From: Lithobates sylvaticus
Taxonomy: Eukaryota > Chordata > Amphibia > Anura > Ranidae
Direction of reading: 5' to 3'
Assembly (NCBI GenBank): GCA_028564925.1
Contig: CM053033.1
Span: 82,249,968 to 82,313,967, forward strand
Length of the DNA stretch: 64,000 nucleotides
The position numbers and the translations under genes are program-made. Within the stretch, counting starts at the first letter, position 1. Each line of letters begins with the position of its first letter. A model generated the notes under the pieces. It did no database searches, was not told the DNA's origin, and was given only the letters and a program-made list of their open reading frames with translations. Positions 43,893-55,790 of the stretch are shown one piece after another.

Positions 43893-44531
43893 TTAGTTTA
43901 TTTAAACGGAGCTTCAAGACTGACAAGCTGCTGCTTGGTCTACAGCGTTACCCTTAACCTGATTCCTGTGTGTGTTGACTTCTGATACCGAACCGTCTCG
44001 CTCCTGACTACTCCTGCCTGTCTCCTTCCCTGATCTCTGGCTTCCACGGACTGATCTCTGTCTTCAGTTCCTGTTACCTGACGTCTGTTGCAGAACCTGC
44101 TTGTGACCCAGTTAGGTCTCTGCCTGCTGTCTTGCCTATCTGCCTACCCGTTGCTGAACCCTGCCTGTGACCCGACTACGCTTCTGTCTGCTGTCTCTGC
44201 CTGATCCGCCCGTCTGTTGCCAACCCGGCCTGTCTGACCCTGCTCTGGCCGCCAGCCTACATCAAGCTCCAGTTCCCGGCGATGCACCTCAGCCTGTCTT
44301 CTACCAAGTCTACCAGCCACCTGTCGTCTCTTCAGCCTGCTACCTGCTGTGTTCCAGCGTCCTGTTCGTGAGCTCCCAGCCTCTACTGGTACAGACTTCT
44401 AGACTGATCAAGGCACTCTTACCCCGCCGTGTTTTCCTGAGCCCGCTGTCTCAATATCAGCGGCTCACGAACCGGAGCTGTACGAGAGGCCTTCCTCCGC
44501 ACGTCAGGCTCAGCCATCAGGTACGTGACAC
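43893..44531 (+). mobile_element. probable Ty3/gypsy LTR fragment (fossil)
   Basis: A C/T-rich stretch with repeated ctgcctgtgacc-like words, a TATA-like tttatttaaacgg near its left side, and a right end reading aggtacgtgaca. That end resembles the ggtacgtgat end of the gypsy LTR at 34508-35370. It is probably part of a solo LTR of a related family. It is truncated at the Tc1 side. Confidence 0.45.
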
Positions 44532-44539
44532 AGTGACAT

Positions 44540-45060
44540 TTATACAGTAATCAGTGCATTTTTATAGCATTGCATTTTTATGTCAATGGTCCCACAAATG
44601 TGTCAAAAGCATCCAATTTGTCTGCCGCAATATCGCAGTCCCGATAAAAATCGCAGAACGCAGCCATTACCAGTAAAAAAAAAAATAATAATAATAAAAA
44701 TGCCATAAATCTATCCCCTATTTTGTAGACACTATAACTTTTGCGCAAAACAATCAATATATGCTTATTGCATTTTTTTTTTTTTTTACCAAAAATATGT
44801 AGAAGAATGCATATCGGCCTAAACTGAGGAAAAAAATTTTTTTTCTGAACAAAAATGTGGGATATTCTTTTGTTTATAGCACACAAAAAAACACAGAGGT
44901 GATCAAAAACCACCAAAGAAAGCTCTATTTGTGGGAAAAAAAGGACGTACATTTTGTTTGGGTACAGCGTCGCACGGCTGCACAATTGTCAGTTAAAGCG
45001 ACACAGTGCCGTATCGAAAAAAATGGCCTGGTCATTGAGCAGCCAAATCTTCCAGATTGT
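44540..45060. mobile_element. fragment of the abundant TTAA-family repeat, inverted
   Basis: Reverse-complement relative of 13269-13750. Shared text includes cccctattttgta with tataacttttgcgcaaaa, tatcggcctaaactgagg, and agctctatttgtggg. Ends are not preserved. Confidence 0.65.
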
Positions 45061-45170
45061 AATCTAGTGTGGCTGTAATGTCATTTATTTAAATTCCTAG
45101 AACTGAATGGGTATAATATTGGCTTCTTGGTCCTTTTCCTGATCAGCTGAGCTCCCCTATTTAGACCTCT

Positions 45171-45570
45171 TATGCCACATACACACGATCGTAAATTCGG
45201 CCAGAAAAAGACAGATGACAGCTTTTGGTCGGAAAATGCGACCGTGTGTAGGCTCCATCTGACTTTTGCTGGCCAAATTCCCGCCAGCAAAAGATTTAGA
45301 GCAGGTTCTCAATTTTTCTGTCTGAAAAATTTCTGATCGTCTGTAGCAATTCTGGCCCGCAAAATTCCTACGCATGCTCGGAAACAATTCGACGCATGCT
45401 CGGAAGCATTGAACTTAATTTTCTCGGCTTGTCGTAGTGTTGTACGTCACTGCGTTCTTTATGGTCCAAAGTTCAGCGAACTTTTGTGTGACTGCGTTTT
45501 ATGCAAGCCAAGCTTGAGCGGAATTCCATCTTTTTTTCCGACGGAAAATCCGCTCGTGTGTACGTGCCAT
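45171..45570. mobile_element. MITE, ttatgcc family, copy 2
   Basis: The left end tatgccacatacacacgatc and the right end (minus) atggcacgtacacacgagcg are inverted. The interior (cggcttgtcgtagtgttgta and neighbours) is the inverse of the copy at 53491-53887. Confidence 0.72.
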
Positions 45571-47226
45571 TTGGGGTGCTTACTCTTCCAAAGCAAATAC
45601 ACCTTTACACACGTACTGATTAGTAATCCAGTGTTTATATTCTCCTTCAGTTTCTCCCAACCCCCACCTAGCTAATGTGACCCCAGTGCTGCTGACAGAG
45701 TAGCAGGAGAAGGGCAAACAAGGATGATGTGCAGGTACCCAATGTCCTCCCTATCAACCGATAACGTCATCGGTTGTTACTACACTGGCAACTAGAAGGT
45801 TGTAATGGTGCACAATGAAAACCTGTGGCTTTGTGTGATTAAAAGGCTGGCTTGATCCACTCGTTGGCTTGTATACAATTTTTGGGCAATTTTTAGTCAT
45901 TTTACCAAGGTACCCCTGAAGAAACCTGAAGGCACTCAAGGGTGCCTGGGCATCCTGGTTAAAAAAAGCTGTCCTAAGGTCCTTCTCCTCTCTTGGCAAC
46001 CCATATGTGTGCACAGAAGTGGTGATTCTGTTTTTAATACCATTCAAGTATTAGACCCCTCCTCGTTTTGTTATGGAGTCAATTTCTAGCGAGCCGGGCC
46101 AGTGAAATGTAGCTAACTGGCTAGTTAATGAACTTTTGCAGTGTTTTGGGCCAAGAAGGGAGCAATACCATTAGGGGAAATAGGAGCCTCTCTTTAGTAA
46201 TTTTGGTGCTGAGTTTGACTCCAGCGGCAGAATCACCCGTCATAGAATGAGGATGATATGGGAAGTATGCAAATATATATTTTCTGTATGTTTGACAAAT
46301 AAATGATTTCTTAGCCAAGGCCTGTGGAAATAGTTTTTGCTAAGATATACATTATTTTTCTGCCAACTTTGCTGCCGGGAACAGAACTCCTCCATGTTAC
46401 GGCAGCTGAGACATGCACAGAATATATAGGAGAAGAGGCAGTTTGATGGAGACCCTCCATAAAATTTGCTACACTCTCCATTTAAGGCAAAATTATCCCA
46501 ATTCTTGAGAAGCCTACAGTTTTCCTTACATGGCAATGCTGGATATCAGTTATCGAGTCTCCATGTGTCCCTGTTGCTGCTCAGCTGCGTATGGAACTTG
46601 TCACCTCAGCTTTGAATGTTTTCAGAGAGTGAAAAAGCCTGCAGGTTTCTGACGTATGAGGATCGTAATGAGACACGTAGGTGTGCAGCGCAAACCGACT
46701 GAGGAAGGCACACACACAGTCTGCATTACCCTTTGGGAAATCATCTTTGCTTTCTTATTCAAAGTGTTTCTAAGAGCTCATCTGACATGTGGTAGCTCTT
46801 GTCGAACTTCACGTTACAGAAGACATATGAAAGGCAATGAGGGGGCTATATCTCGCTTCTTCAAAGCTTGTTTTAACCCTAAAATGGCCTTTCATGTGAG
46901 CGATCCCTAAAGCCCACTTTTATCTAGATTTCGATTAAGTGGAAAGGGGATAGAACCCCTGCCAGCTTCTGTTGCTGTCTGTAATATACTGTAATGGGGG
47001 AGTTTGTGCCTTTCTATTTGGCTTCTTGAAGACTATTGTCATTTGGATAGAAATATTTAATTTTACAATTATAGAACAGGAAGAGAGAGAAAATCTTCCC
47101 ATGGGGACATCTTTCTTGTGACAGCTGTCTAAAAGGGAATTCATCACTTTGGAGAGAATTTCTCTTATGTCCTTTCTCTGTGCCAAACAAGTAGTCATAC
47201 ATGGCTCAGTTTTCTCTAGTTCGTCC
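45571..47226. other. non-coding, no gene recognised
   Basis: Mostly unstructured single-copy-looking sequence. No frame resembles a known protein. Confidence 0.3.
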
Positions 47227-47229
47227 TTA

Positions 47230-47632
47230 GGCCCCTTTCAGACGAGGCGGACTCCGCTTGCACGGAGCCCGCCTCTGTCCGCCGGCTCAGCGGGGGATCT
47301 GTCCGTTGATCTCCGCTGAGCCGGCGGATGACAAGCCTCTCTCCGCTCACTGAGCGGGGAGGGGCTTGCGAGCGCCGCTGATCTCTATGGAGAGATCGGA
47401 TGAAAACGGACAGTGTGTCCGTTTTCACCCGATCTCACCCGATCTCACCCGATCCGACGGATCTGGACGTGTGGTCCATACGTCTGGATTTGGCGGATCG
47501 GACCGGATCGGATGTCAGCGGACATGTCTCCGCTGACATCCGACGCTCCATAGAGTAACATGGAGCGCCCGTTCAGATCCGCCGTCAAAACTGACAGGCG
47601 GATCTGAACGGGCCTTCCGTGTGAAAGGGGCC
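47230..47632. mobile_element. Harbinger-type MITE with TTA duplication
   Basis: TTA at 47227-47229 and 47633-47635. The ends ggcccctttcagacg and (minus) ggcccctttcacacgg are inverted. GC-rich and CpG-rich interior with several self-complementary segments (ctccgctgagccggcgga against the matching stretch near 47281; gtcagcggacatgtctccgc). The high CpG content suggests a fairly recent insertion. Confidence 0.82.
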
Positions 47633-47635
47633 TTA

Positions 47636-48445
47636 GACTAAATGAGAGAAAAGCAACTGATTCCCTATCTACGCTAATAGCGTGGATGGAGAAATCTCCC
47701 CTGCAGGCTATTGTTATTCAAGCAGCCACTGCACCCTGAATACTATGGCATTGCCAGTAACTGCATCTAATAGGATGCAGTCACTGTTTGGCTGATAATT
47801 TTACACCAAGCTCACTCAACTTTTGCTGAGCCGGATGGTGCTTATAGGGCCACCCATGGCTTACATTTTATGCTGATTTAGTTGAGATTGGCAAAAGCTT
47901 GAGCTGTCTATGGCCTGTTTAGGCCTGTTAAGTATTAAGCTTGTAGGTGTGGCCCAGGCTTGCTGCCGGCAGGGGCAGGACACTGTCACAGAGACTGGCT
48001 GATTTAGCAAAGTATATTAACATAGTAAAATGTGGAGAGAGAGAACAACAAACTCTGGAGAACGGCCACACCAGACTGGAACACTTACAATGAACCATGG
48101 TATGTTACACACTGGAGACACCTGACAGCATCCAGCATTGGGAGGCAGCTGGAAGACAGACAAAAAATCAGGTCCAACACAGGAAAACTACTGATCAGGT
48201 CAACCAGGGTAACAGCATCCAATCGGACAGCTGTTTCCCTGAAGAGCCCTACGGAGGCCTCAGTAGCATCCTGATTCCCACTTGTCCTCTGCCCTCTCTG
48301 ACGTATAACGCCACCCTTGCAGGAAGACTGCACCTGCCTACAAGCTGGCCATATAACATTCATTTCTGTAGCTTGGCTCAAATAAAAGTGCCACATCATG
48401 ATAAATCTAGTTATAAAAAGAATAATATGTACAAAGTGGACGACT
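47636..48445. other. non-coding, probably old repeat
   Basis: 47690-47830 reads like a dispersed frog repeat (tcccctgcaggctattgtta). No gene. Confidence 0.3.
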
Positions 48446-48449
48446 TTAA

Positions 48450-48545
48450 CCACTTCAATACCAGGCACTTTCCCCCCTTCCTGCCGAGGACAATTTTCAG
48501 CTTCCAGCGCTGTCGCACTTTGAATGACAATTGCACGGTCATATA
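48450..48545. mobile_element. start of an abundant TTAA-family repeat
   Basis: TTAA at 48446-48449, then ccacttcaataccaggcact and gctgtcgcactttgaatgac, matching the beginning of the ranid-type repeat. Truncated after about 95 bp. Confidence 0.55.
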
Positions 48546-49049
48546 AAAAGGGGGGAACTAATGCGCAAACCACAGGGGAAAAATGGATAAATAAATAAAG
48601 CCTAACACAGTAGCTGCCAACATAAGGGTGTTCTCACACTAAACAATGAAAATGTTAATAAAAGGTAATGTGGCGCTTACCGAAAAAACAAATAATTATG
48701 GCGACTTCATGAAATAAATTCATAAAAACGAAATACAATAATAAGTAAAATATTTGGAAGTTCCAAAGGGATAAATCCAAATAATTAATGCGTCCTTGAA
48801 TTAATCTCTCATCAAAATTGTATAGCCAAAGATTAGCAAAGCAATGCTTTAACAATAAATTAAATAATCTGGCCTTCAAGCAAAAATGTCCCCAAAGGAT
48901 GGTAGAAATCCAACCTCTCCTGGACAAAAATCCAATTCTATGTTGGTTCCAGACCATAGTAATAGAATAATAAATGAGTATAAAATCACAAATACGGCAT
49001 CAACAATATTTCAAACACAATTTTTTGGTAAATTAATTCAAAAGAAACG
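48546..49049. other. AT-rich non-coding stretch
   Basis: No gene. AT-rich with no clear unit. Confidence 0.3.
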
Positions 49050-49390
49050 AAACAGTAAAGTTAGCCCAATTTTTTTGTATAATGTGAAAGATGATATGCC
49101 GAGTAAATAGATACCTAACATGTCATGCTTTGAAATTGCACACACTCGTGGAATGGCGACAAACTACAGTAACTAAAAATCTCAATAGGCGACGCTTTAA
49201 AAAAAATAAAAAATTGCGGTAGCAGGTTAGAGTTACAGAGGAGGTCTGGTGCTGGAATTATTGCTCTCGCTCTGACGATAGCGGCAATACCTCACATGTG
49301 TGATTTAAACACTGTTTACATATGAGGGTACGACTTACGTATGCGTTTTCTTTGCTGCGCGAGCTCGTGGGGATGTGGGTGCTTTAAAAA
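49050..49390. mobile_element. fragment of the TTAA MITE at 59510-60618, inverted
   Basis: Reverse-complement relative of about 60060-60370. Shared features are tacctaacatgtcatgcttt, cctcacatgtgtg and gtacgacttacgtatgcgtt. Confidence 0.65.
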
Positions 49391-49919
49391 ATTTTATTTT
49401 GACAGTGATAGGTGGTGACAGGTACTCTTAAGGCCTCATGTACACTGTAATGGTGAGCACTCTTGGCACAGCCCACATCGTAGTCATTCTTTGAAAAGAT
49501 CTTCTGCCACTTCAGGAGTCACTATCAGACACTCTGCTTCCACTCAGCAGGTAGAGCAGAATCATGAAGTTAAAATCCACAGGGCCGGATTAACATAGGG
49601 GCTATTGGAGTTGCAGCACCAGGCCCCTTCTATAAAATAGGCCCTGGCTGGCCAGACTCACTGTCACTACTTTCTGTCACTTGTAAACATAGAAGCTGGC
49701 TTCTGCGCTACAAGTGACAGCGTGCTTCACTCAGTGGCGTCAGCAGGGGGGCTATAGCCCTGAGTGGGCCCCCAAAAAGCCCCGGGTCTCAGTCTTTTTC
49801 CTGGCAATTATTAGCCCCGGGTCCCGTCCCAAGGCCTGGGTTTGGCCAGGAACTCTGGGATATTGGCTGCCTGTCGTTGGGCTGCCTCTGAAGCCAGGGA
49901 AGGGGGGGGCAAGCACCTC
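49391..49919. other. repeat-like non-coding sequence
   Basis: 49581-49640 (cagggccggattaacatagg and ggccctggctgg) resembles a hAT-type terminus known in frogs. No gene. Confidence 0.3.
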
Positions 49920-50098
49920 CGTTTTACAGAGCGGGGATCTCCATCTCCCACTTACCTGGCGCGGCCGAGTGACACATGAGGTCCCGCCTCCTGGAGCTGT
50001 CTATAATTGGAGCCGACCTGGTCCAGAAGGCAGGACTTAGTGTGACACTGAACGCGCTGGGTAAGTGGGAGATCCCCGGGGCCCGCTCTGTGTAAACC
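49920..50098. repeat. imperfect inverted repeat, about 35-bp arms
   Basis: 49922-49957 and 50059-50097 are inverted copies sharing gatctcc and tcccacttacc with flanking tttacagagcgggg. Likely the head of a foldback element. Confidence 0.7.
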
Positions 50099-50199
50099 GG
50101 CTGCAGCTGCTCTCCTCGATGCCTGGGCACAGCCAGGTAAGGCTGATGGGATGTGGCTGGGCACTGATGACAAGGCTGAATTAATGAGCACTGATGGCT

Positions 50200-50440
50200 G
50201 GGGACTAATGAGGCTGCATTAATGGGCACTGATGGCTGGACACTGATGAGGCTGCATTAATGGGCACTGATGGCTGGGCACTGATGAGGCTGTATTGATG
50301 GGCACTGATGGGTACTGATGGCTGGGCACTGATGAGGCTGCATTTATGGGCACTGATAAGGCTGCATTGATGGGTACTGGTGGCTGGGCACTGATGAGAC
50401 TGTATTGATGGGCACTGGTGAGTTGAGGCTGCATTGATGA
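50200..50440. repeat. degenerate tandem array, gggcactgatg units
   Basis: Mixed units built from gggcactgatggct and gaggctgcattaat. It is the inverse of the catcagtgcagcctcaccag units just to its right, with a turn-around near 50435-50450. Confidence 0.85.
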
Positions 50441-50441
50441 A

Positions 50442-51911
50442 CATTGCCAATGCCCATCAGTGCAGCCTCACCAGTGCCCATCAGTGCAGCCTCACCAGTG
50501 CTCATCAACGCAGCTTCACCAATGCCACATGTGCATTAATTACTCTATTCTGAACCCAGTGCTCTGTGTGTTATGCTGTCATGACCCCAGCACTCTGTGT
50601 ATTACGCTCTCCAGAACCAAACGCTCTGTGCATTACGCTCTCCTGAACGCAGCACTCTGTGTATTACGCTCTCCTGAACCCAGCGATCTGTGTATTACGC
50701 TCTCCTGAACCCAGCGATCTGTGTATTACGCTCTCCTGAACCCAGCGCTCTGTGTATTACGCTCTCCTGAACCCAGCGCTCTGTGTATTACGCTCTCCTG
50801 AACATTGCCAATGCCCATCAGTGCAGCCTCACCAGTGCCCATCAGTGCAGCCTCACCAGTGCTCATCAACGCAGCTTCACCAATGCCACATGTGACAGAC
50901 CCAGTGATCTGTGTATTACGCTCTCCTGAACCCAGCGCTCTGTGTATTACGCTCTCCTGAACCCAGCGCTCTGTGTATTACGCTCTCCTGAACATTGCCA
51001 ATGCCCATCAGTGCAGCCTCACCAGTGCTCATCAACGCAGCTTCACCAATGCCACATGTGCATTACTCTATTCTGAACCCAGTGCTCTGTGTGTTATGCT
51101 GTCATGACCCCAGCACTCTGTGTATTACGCTCTCCAGAACCAAACGCTCTGTGCATTACGCTCTCCTGAACGCAGCACTCTGTGTATTACGCACTCCTGA
51201 ACCCAGCGCTCTGTGTATTACGCTCTCCTGAACCCAGCGATCTGTGTATTACGCTCTCCTGAACCCAGCGATCTGTGTATTATGCTCTCCTGAACCCAGC
51301 GCTCTGTGTATTACGCTCTCCTGAACCCAGCGCTCTGTGTATTACGCTCTCCTGAACCCAGCGATCTGTGTATTACGCTCTCCTGAACCCATGAATCTGT
51401 GTATTACGCTCTCCTGAACCCAGCGCTCTGTGTATTACGCTCTCCTGAACCCAACGCTCTGTGTATTACGCTCTCCTGAACATTGCCAATGCCCATCAGT
51501 GCAGCCTCACCAGTGCCCATCAGTGCAGCCTCACCAGTGCTCATCAACGCAGCTTCACCAATGCCACTTGTGCATTAATTACTCTATTCTGAACCCAGTG
51601 CTCTGTGTGTTATGCTGTCATGACCCCAGCACTCTGTGTATTACGCTCTCCAGAACCAAACGCTCTGTGCATTACGCTCTCCTGAACGCAGCACTCTGTG
51701 TATTACGCACTCCTGAACCCAGCGCTCTGTGTATTACGCTCTCCTGAACCCAGCGATCTGTGTATTACGCTCTCCTGAACCCAGCGCTCTGTGTATTACG
51801 CTCTCTTGAACCCAGCGCTCTGTGTATTACGCTCTCCTGAACCCAGCGCTCTATGTATTACGCTCTTCTGAACCCAGCGCTCTGTGTATTACGCTCTCCT
51901 GAACCCTGTGT
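50442..51911. repeat. 31-bp satellite with higher-order structure
   Basis: The main unit is 31 bp, attacgctctcctgaaccca followed by gcgctctgtgt, with point variants. Blocks of it are separated by a second module (cattgccaatgcccatcagt through agcttcaccaatgccac) at about 50442, 50811, 50992 and 51479. The spacing between modules is uneven (about 370, 181 and 487 bp), so the array has grown by unequal exchange. Apparent open frames are repeat artefacts. Confidence 0.93.
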
Positions 51912-52319
51912 TATGCATTCCTGGTTTTATTGAACAATATCTCTGTACAGTTTGGCCACACCCACCCTATGATTTGACATGCTCCCCCACAGGAAGGGGG
52001 GAAGGATTCCTGCACCTATTCTCTGAAAAGAAAAGCCCTCGGCCCAGCGGCCCAAAAAGAAAAGGCCGTGCACAGAAAGCAATGGGCCAACAGGGAGAAC
52101 TCTCCCCTGGCCTGACCAATCCTGCATTCTGCAAGCGCTACTTGGGTTGGGTGGCGAGATTAATAACAAGCCCCATGGGCAGTCCTAATGCCGATGCAGG
52201 ACTCTTATGGAAGCCTGGGACTTCCATAGCATTGGAGTCTCCTTACTTCCTCTTCAGGGGCCCTATGTTCTCAATAGACCTGGTTTAACTGAGGGTGAAT
52301 AGTCTCTACAGATATAGTG
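51912..52319. other. non-coding flank of retroelement relic
   Basis: Unclassified. It lies between the satellite and the protease-like relic and could be its untranslated or LTR part, but no LTR edges are visible. Confidence 0.25.
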
Positions 52320-52960
52320 TTCTTCACAGCCAACAGGGTGAGAAGTCTTCCTACCAGGTCAATGCTAGTCCCTATCAGTAAAGAGCTTTGCTTTGACCCA
52401 GAAGGGTGCGGACACATGACTGCCAGAGTGTTAAAGGTCTCAGTGTTCCCTACTACCGAAGGGCTGAAGGTGAGCCCAATGGGGATATACCCATTCTACG
52501 GAAACTTCTGGGTCCTGATTCTCCAAATCTCAAAGTCCCCAAATTTCTAAAGTGGTATGTGCTTTCATAGAAGTCTCAAGATAGTAGTGTCACTTGTGTT
52601 CTGGTGTCTAGCAACACCTTAGTCTAGACACCTTTCACTTGGATAAGGATGATGAGTGAGGGACCCACTGGATCGTTAGGAAGCTTGTATGGGCCAGGCT
52701 CGGCAGTCCAGATATGAACACATTTTTCTTTGGTGACGGTCTTTCTGAGCAATCCTTTGTATGCCTAGGGGTAGAGTGTGCATGGACTTCCTGCACCCAG
52801 GGGCCAGTAAGCGAACTTTGCTGATTGACCTGCTCTGTGGTGGGATCACTGGGGATGGTTTGGGTTGTCCCTGATTCCTGTTGGGTTTCTTGAAATATAG
52901 CTCCTAACAATTTGTAGGTCCTCAGCTAGCTCCTTCACTGAGCTCCTTATTGAAGTTTCC
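52320..52960 (-). mobile_element. retroelement gag-protease relic (fossil)
   Basis: Minus-strand text includes LLDTRTQVTLLS, which resembles the aspartic protease active site LLDTG-x-QVTLL seen in frog gypsy-like elements, followed by weakly similar downstream protease sequence. The upstream part (52635-52950) is polar and gag-like. Heavily broken, with several breaks. Family assignment is tentative. Confidence 0.45.
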
Positions 52961-53272
52961 TTTTCCAAGGGACAGTTTCTGCAATATATATACTACTATG
53001 TACTTGCTCTGCCAAAAATGCTAACCAAATTGGTAATAAATATACACAACAATGAATCATATAATTTTTAATACTTATAAAAAGCAATAAATATTCAATG
53101 AAATACACAAAGCAAAGTCCAAGAAGACAATCTTATGAAGCATCCAATACTATAGCCGCGCTCCTGTCAATCGTTTAAAACATGACCAGCATTCATATGT
53201 TAATCATTTGAGAAAGAGATGGCTGACACTTTGTGATTAAAGTTCTGATAGAACAGAATAATTAAGCCGGAT
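52961..53272. other. AT-rich non-coding stretch
   Basis: No gene or repeat unit recognised. Confidence 0.3.
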
Positions 53273-54000
53273 ATGACCAAGGGGCTTCTCTCTGAGTTAT
53301 ACGCACAGATATGTAGAAGAGCCATCGCAGAACTGGAGCCCCTTAACAGTAGGAAGAGATGGGAAGAGGATATAGGGGAAATAACGGAGGGACAGTGGAG
53401 GAGGATACTGGAGCTGGGGCCATTGGTATCGGTCTCCCCCTCACAAAAAGTATCACATCTGACATTGATACATAGAGCCTATTATAACCCTAATGCCGAG
53501 CGTAATTTTTTTTTCCGACGGAATTCCGCTCAAGCTTGTCTTGCATACACACGGTCAGACAAAAATTCTCTGAACTTTCGACCATCAAGAACGCGGTGAC
53601 GTACAACACTATGACTAGCTGAGAAAATGAAGTTCAATGCTTCCGAGCATGCGTCGAATTGTTTCCGAGCATGCGTGATTTTTTGCGCGTCCGAATTGCA
53701 TACAGACGATCGCATTTTCGAATAGGAACTTTTCCCAACCTAAAAATAGAGAACATGCTCTCAATCTTTTGCTGGCTAGAATTCCGCTAGCAAAAGACAT
53801 ATGGAGCATACACATGATCGCATTTTCCAACAAAAGCTCTCATCTGAGTTTTGCTGGCGGCATTTCCGATCGTGTGTACGCGGCATAAGAGGTTGTTCTC
53901 GTTTGGTAGAAGACCGTATGCTAATTGTCCTAGGTGCCAGGAGACCTTATACATATGGTATGGAGATGCCCAAAGTTATTGAATGTAAGAGGATATAATA
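53273..54000 (+). pseudogene. L1-type ORF2 C-terminal relic, split by a MITE
   Basis: The first part (53273-53490) reads RKRWEEDIGEITEGQWRRIL and then SHLTLIHRAYYNP, the L1 ORF2 region W-E-x-D-x-G followed by HR-x-YY. The second part (53888-54000) continues with weak similarity to the cysteine-rich segment (C-P-x-C, then W-Y-G-D-A in one frame). The MITE at 53491-53887 separates them. The rest of ORF2 is missing. Confidence 0.65.
53491..53887. mobile_element. MITE, ttatgcc family, copy 3, inside L1
   Basis: Left end taatgccgagcg, right end (minus) tatgccgcgtacacacgatc. Internally it is the inverse of the 45171-45570 copy (ttgtacgtc, cgcatgctcgg and ttttgctggc words). Confidence 0.75.
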
Positions 54001-55146
54001 ACCCTCATAGTGTCTATATGTGTATATCAAGAGAAGTTTTACCAATTAACTTGGTAGATGTAAATATTATCACATAGAGATAGAGCTTTGGTTCATATAT
54101 AGTGATATTGACCTCACCTTATAGGAATACCTGTTATGGTCATTTACATACTGTACCTTTTTATGATTTATAATAAAGGTTACGTTTTAGATAAGTGGCC
54201 TTTTGGTGCGTAGCGAAGCTCACCCTTGTCTAATTCATTTTTGCCACAGTTAATTTTTATTTTATAATTCAATATCCTAAAGGCGGGCAGTGCAGAGAGG
54301 AACATTTCTAAAATAACAAAAAAGACAAAAAGCCACGCAAAGTTTTTATATTCACTTTTAAATATAAGGGGAGAAGATACAGAAATAAACTTTTACTGCT
54401 GAAGCAGTATGGTTTATCCTGTCATGGCTGTCGCAAGCATTTCCCATACAACTGGTTTGTGAGCATGTCAGGGATTCTGTACAATTGAAACCATTTTATT
54501 TGTGCCCATAAGCCAAAACGTGTATTGGCATCTAGGTGTTACTTTCTTCAATCTTCACACTCGAGCTGTCTATTCTGATTTTAAAATGGTGACCATTTGC
54601 CTATTACTGACCAATGAATTAAGAAAATAACTGTATCTGTAATATTGAACATTGAACAGAAGGAATGTCTGAAATACCATGACACTGTTACAGGTTACGT
54701 CTTAACTATTTGTAAAATTACCCCACTTCGATATTTCCTTTACAGGGGGAGGTGGGGGATGTATGCTGGGGCAAGAGGAATTGCGCTGGGAAGGGACATT
54801 TGGGGAGAGGGAAATAAGACGATTTGCGTTAGATTTATACATTACAAACTCCTGACCAAAGTATTTATTTTCTCAATAGTTGTCAGTAGCTAAGTGGTCT
54901 CTGGCTATTTTATTGAAGGTCTTTTTTACAGTCAGCTCAGACAAAACGTACTATTAGTTCTGTATTGCTTTTTAAAAATGATCCTTTTGTTTTATGTGCT
55001 CCTTTGAAAATATATATTAGTACAGTAGTTAAGGAGTATTTTTTTTTGGTAAAAGAACTGCGACATATGCGTGCAGTGTGTACTGTGATTTGGCTTGGAT
55101 CATATTAACTATGTTCCTTTAGGCCAAACCCAGAATTCAGAGTAAT
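54001..55146. other. non-coding, no gene recognised
   Basis: AT-rich. No structure I can support. Confidence 0.3.
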
Positions 55147-55150
55147 TTAA

Positions 55151-55790
55151 CCACTTCCCGCCCGGCCTATAGCAGAATGACGGCTGGGAAGTGGTTCAGT
55201 TATCCTGAATTGGTCGATCATGGCTCTCCTGTCAGAGGGGGGTGTGCACTGCTAATCAGCACATTGATTATCAGCGCAGCCCCCATTAAAGGTGCCCATC
55301 CAAATCCCAATGCGTTCCCACCCAAATTGCCAATCGGTTCCTATCAAAGTGCCAATCAGTGCCCATCAGCAATGCCTGTCAGTGCCCTTCACATAAGGCA
55401 ATCAGTGCCCATCAGTAATGCCTGTCAGTACCTCCTCATCAGTGCTGAGTATCAGTGCCACCTATCAGTCCCATCAGTGCTGCATATCAGTGTAGCCTAT
55501 CGGTGCCTATCAGTGCTGCATATCAGTGTCGCCTATCAGTGCCCATCAATTCTACATATTAGTGCCCATTAGTGCAGCCTCATCAGTGCCCATCAGTGAA
55601 GGAGAAAACAAAATGTTATAACAGAAACAAAGAAAAACTTTTTTTTTCCAAGAATGTTGGTATTTTTTAGTTTTTATAGCAATAAATAAAAACCCCAGTG
55701 GTGATCAAATACCACCAAAAGAAAGCTCTATTTGTGGGAAGTGCACGTTTTGGGTGCAAGTGTTGTATGACTACGCAATTGTCATTCAAA
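55151..55790. mobile_element. TTAA-family repeat with internal degenerate array
   Basis: TTAA at 55147-55150, then ccacttcccgcccggcctat. Between 55320 and 55600 there is a degenerate array of tcagtgcccatcagtgc-like units. The tail (aaagaaagctctatttgtgg) matches the ranid-type repeat. The right terminus is lost next to another MITE fragment at 55791. Confidence 0.6.

Noticed and set aside
44167-44550. 127-residue cysteine- and proline-rich plus-strand frame
   Set aside because: It lies in C/T-rich LTR-like sequence. The repeated ctgcctg words explain the composition.
48032-48573. Overlapping frames of 149 and 162 residues on opposite strands
   Set aside because: No recognisable domain. Part lies in the abundant TTAA-family repeat.
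50442-51911. Open frames with MQPHQCP and CVLRSPEP repeats
   Set aside because: Satellite-derived, with the same peptides recurring at each module copy. No sign of a protein family.
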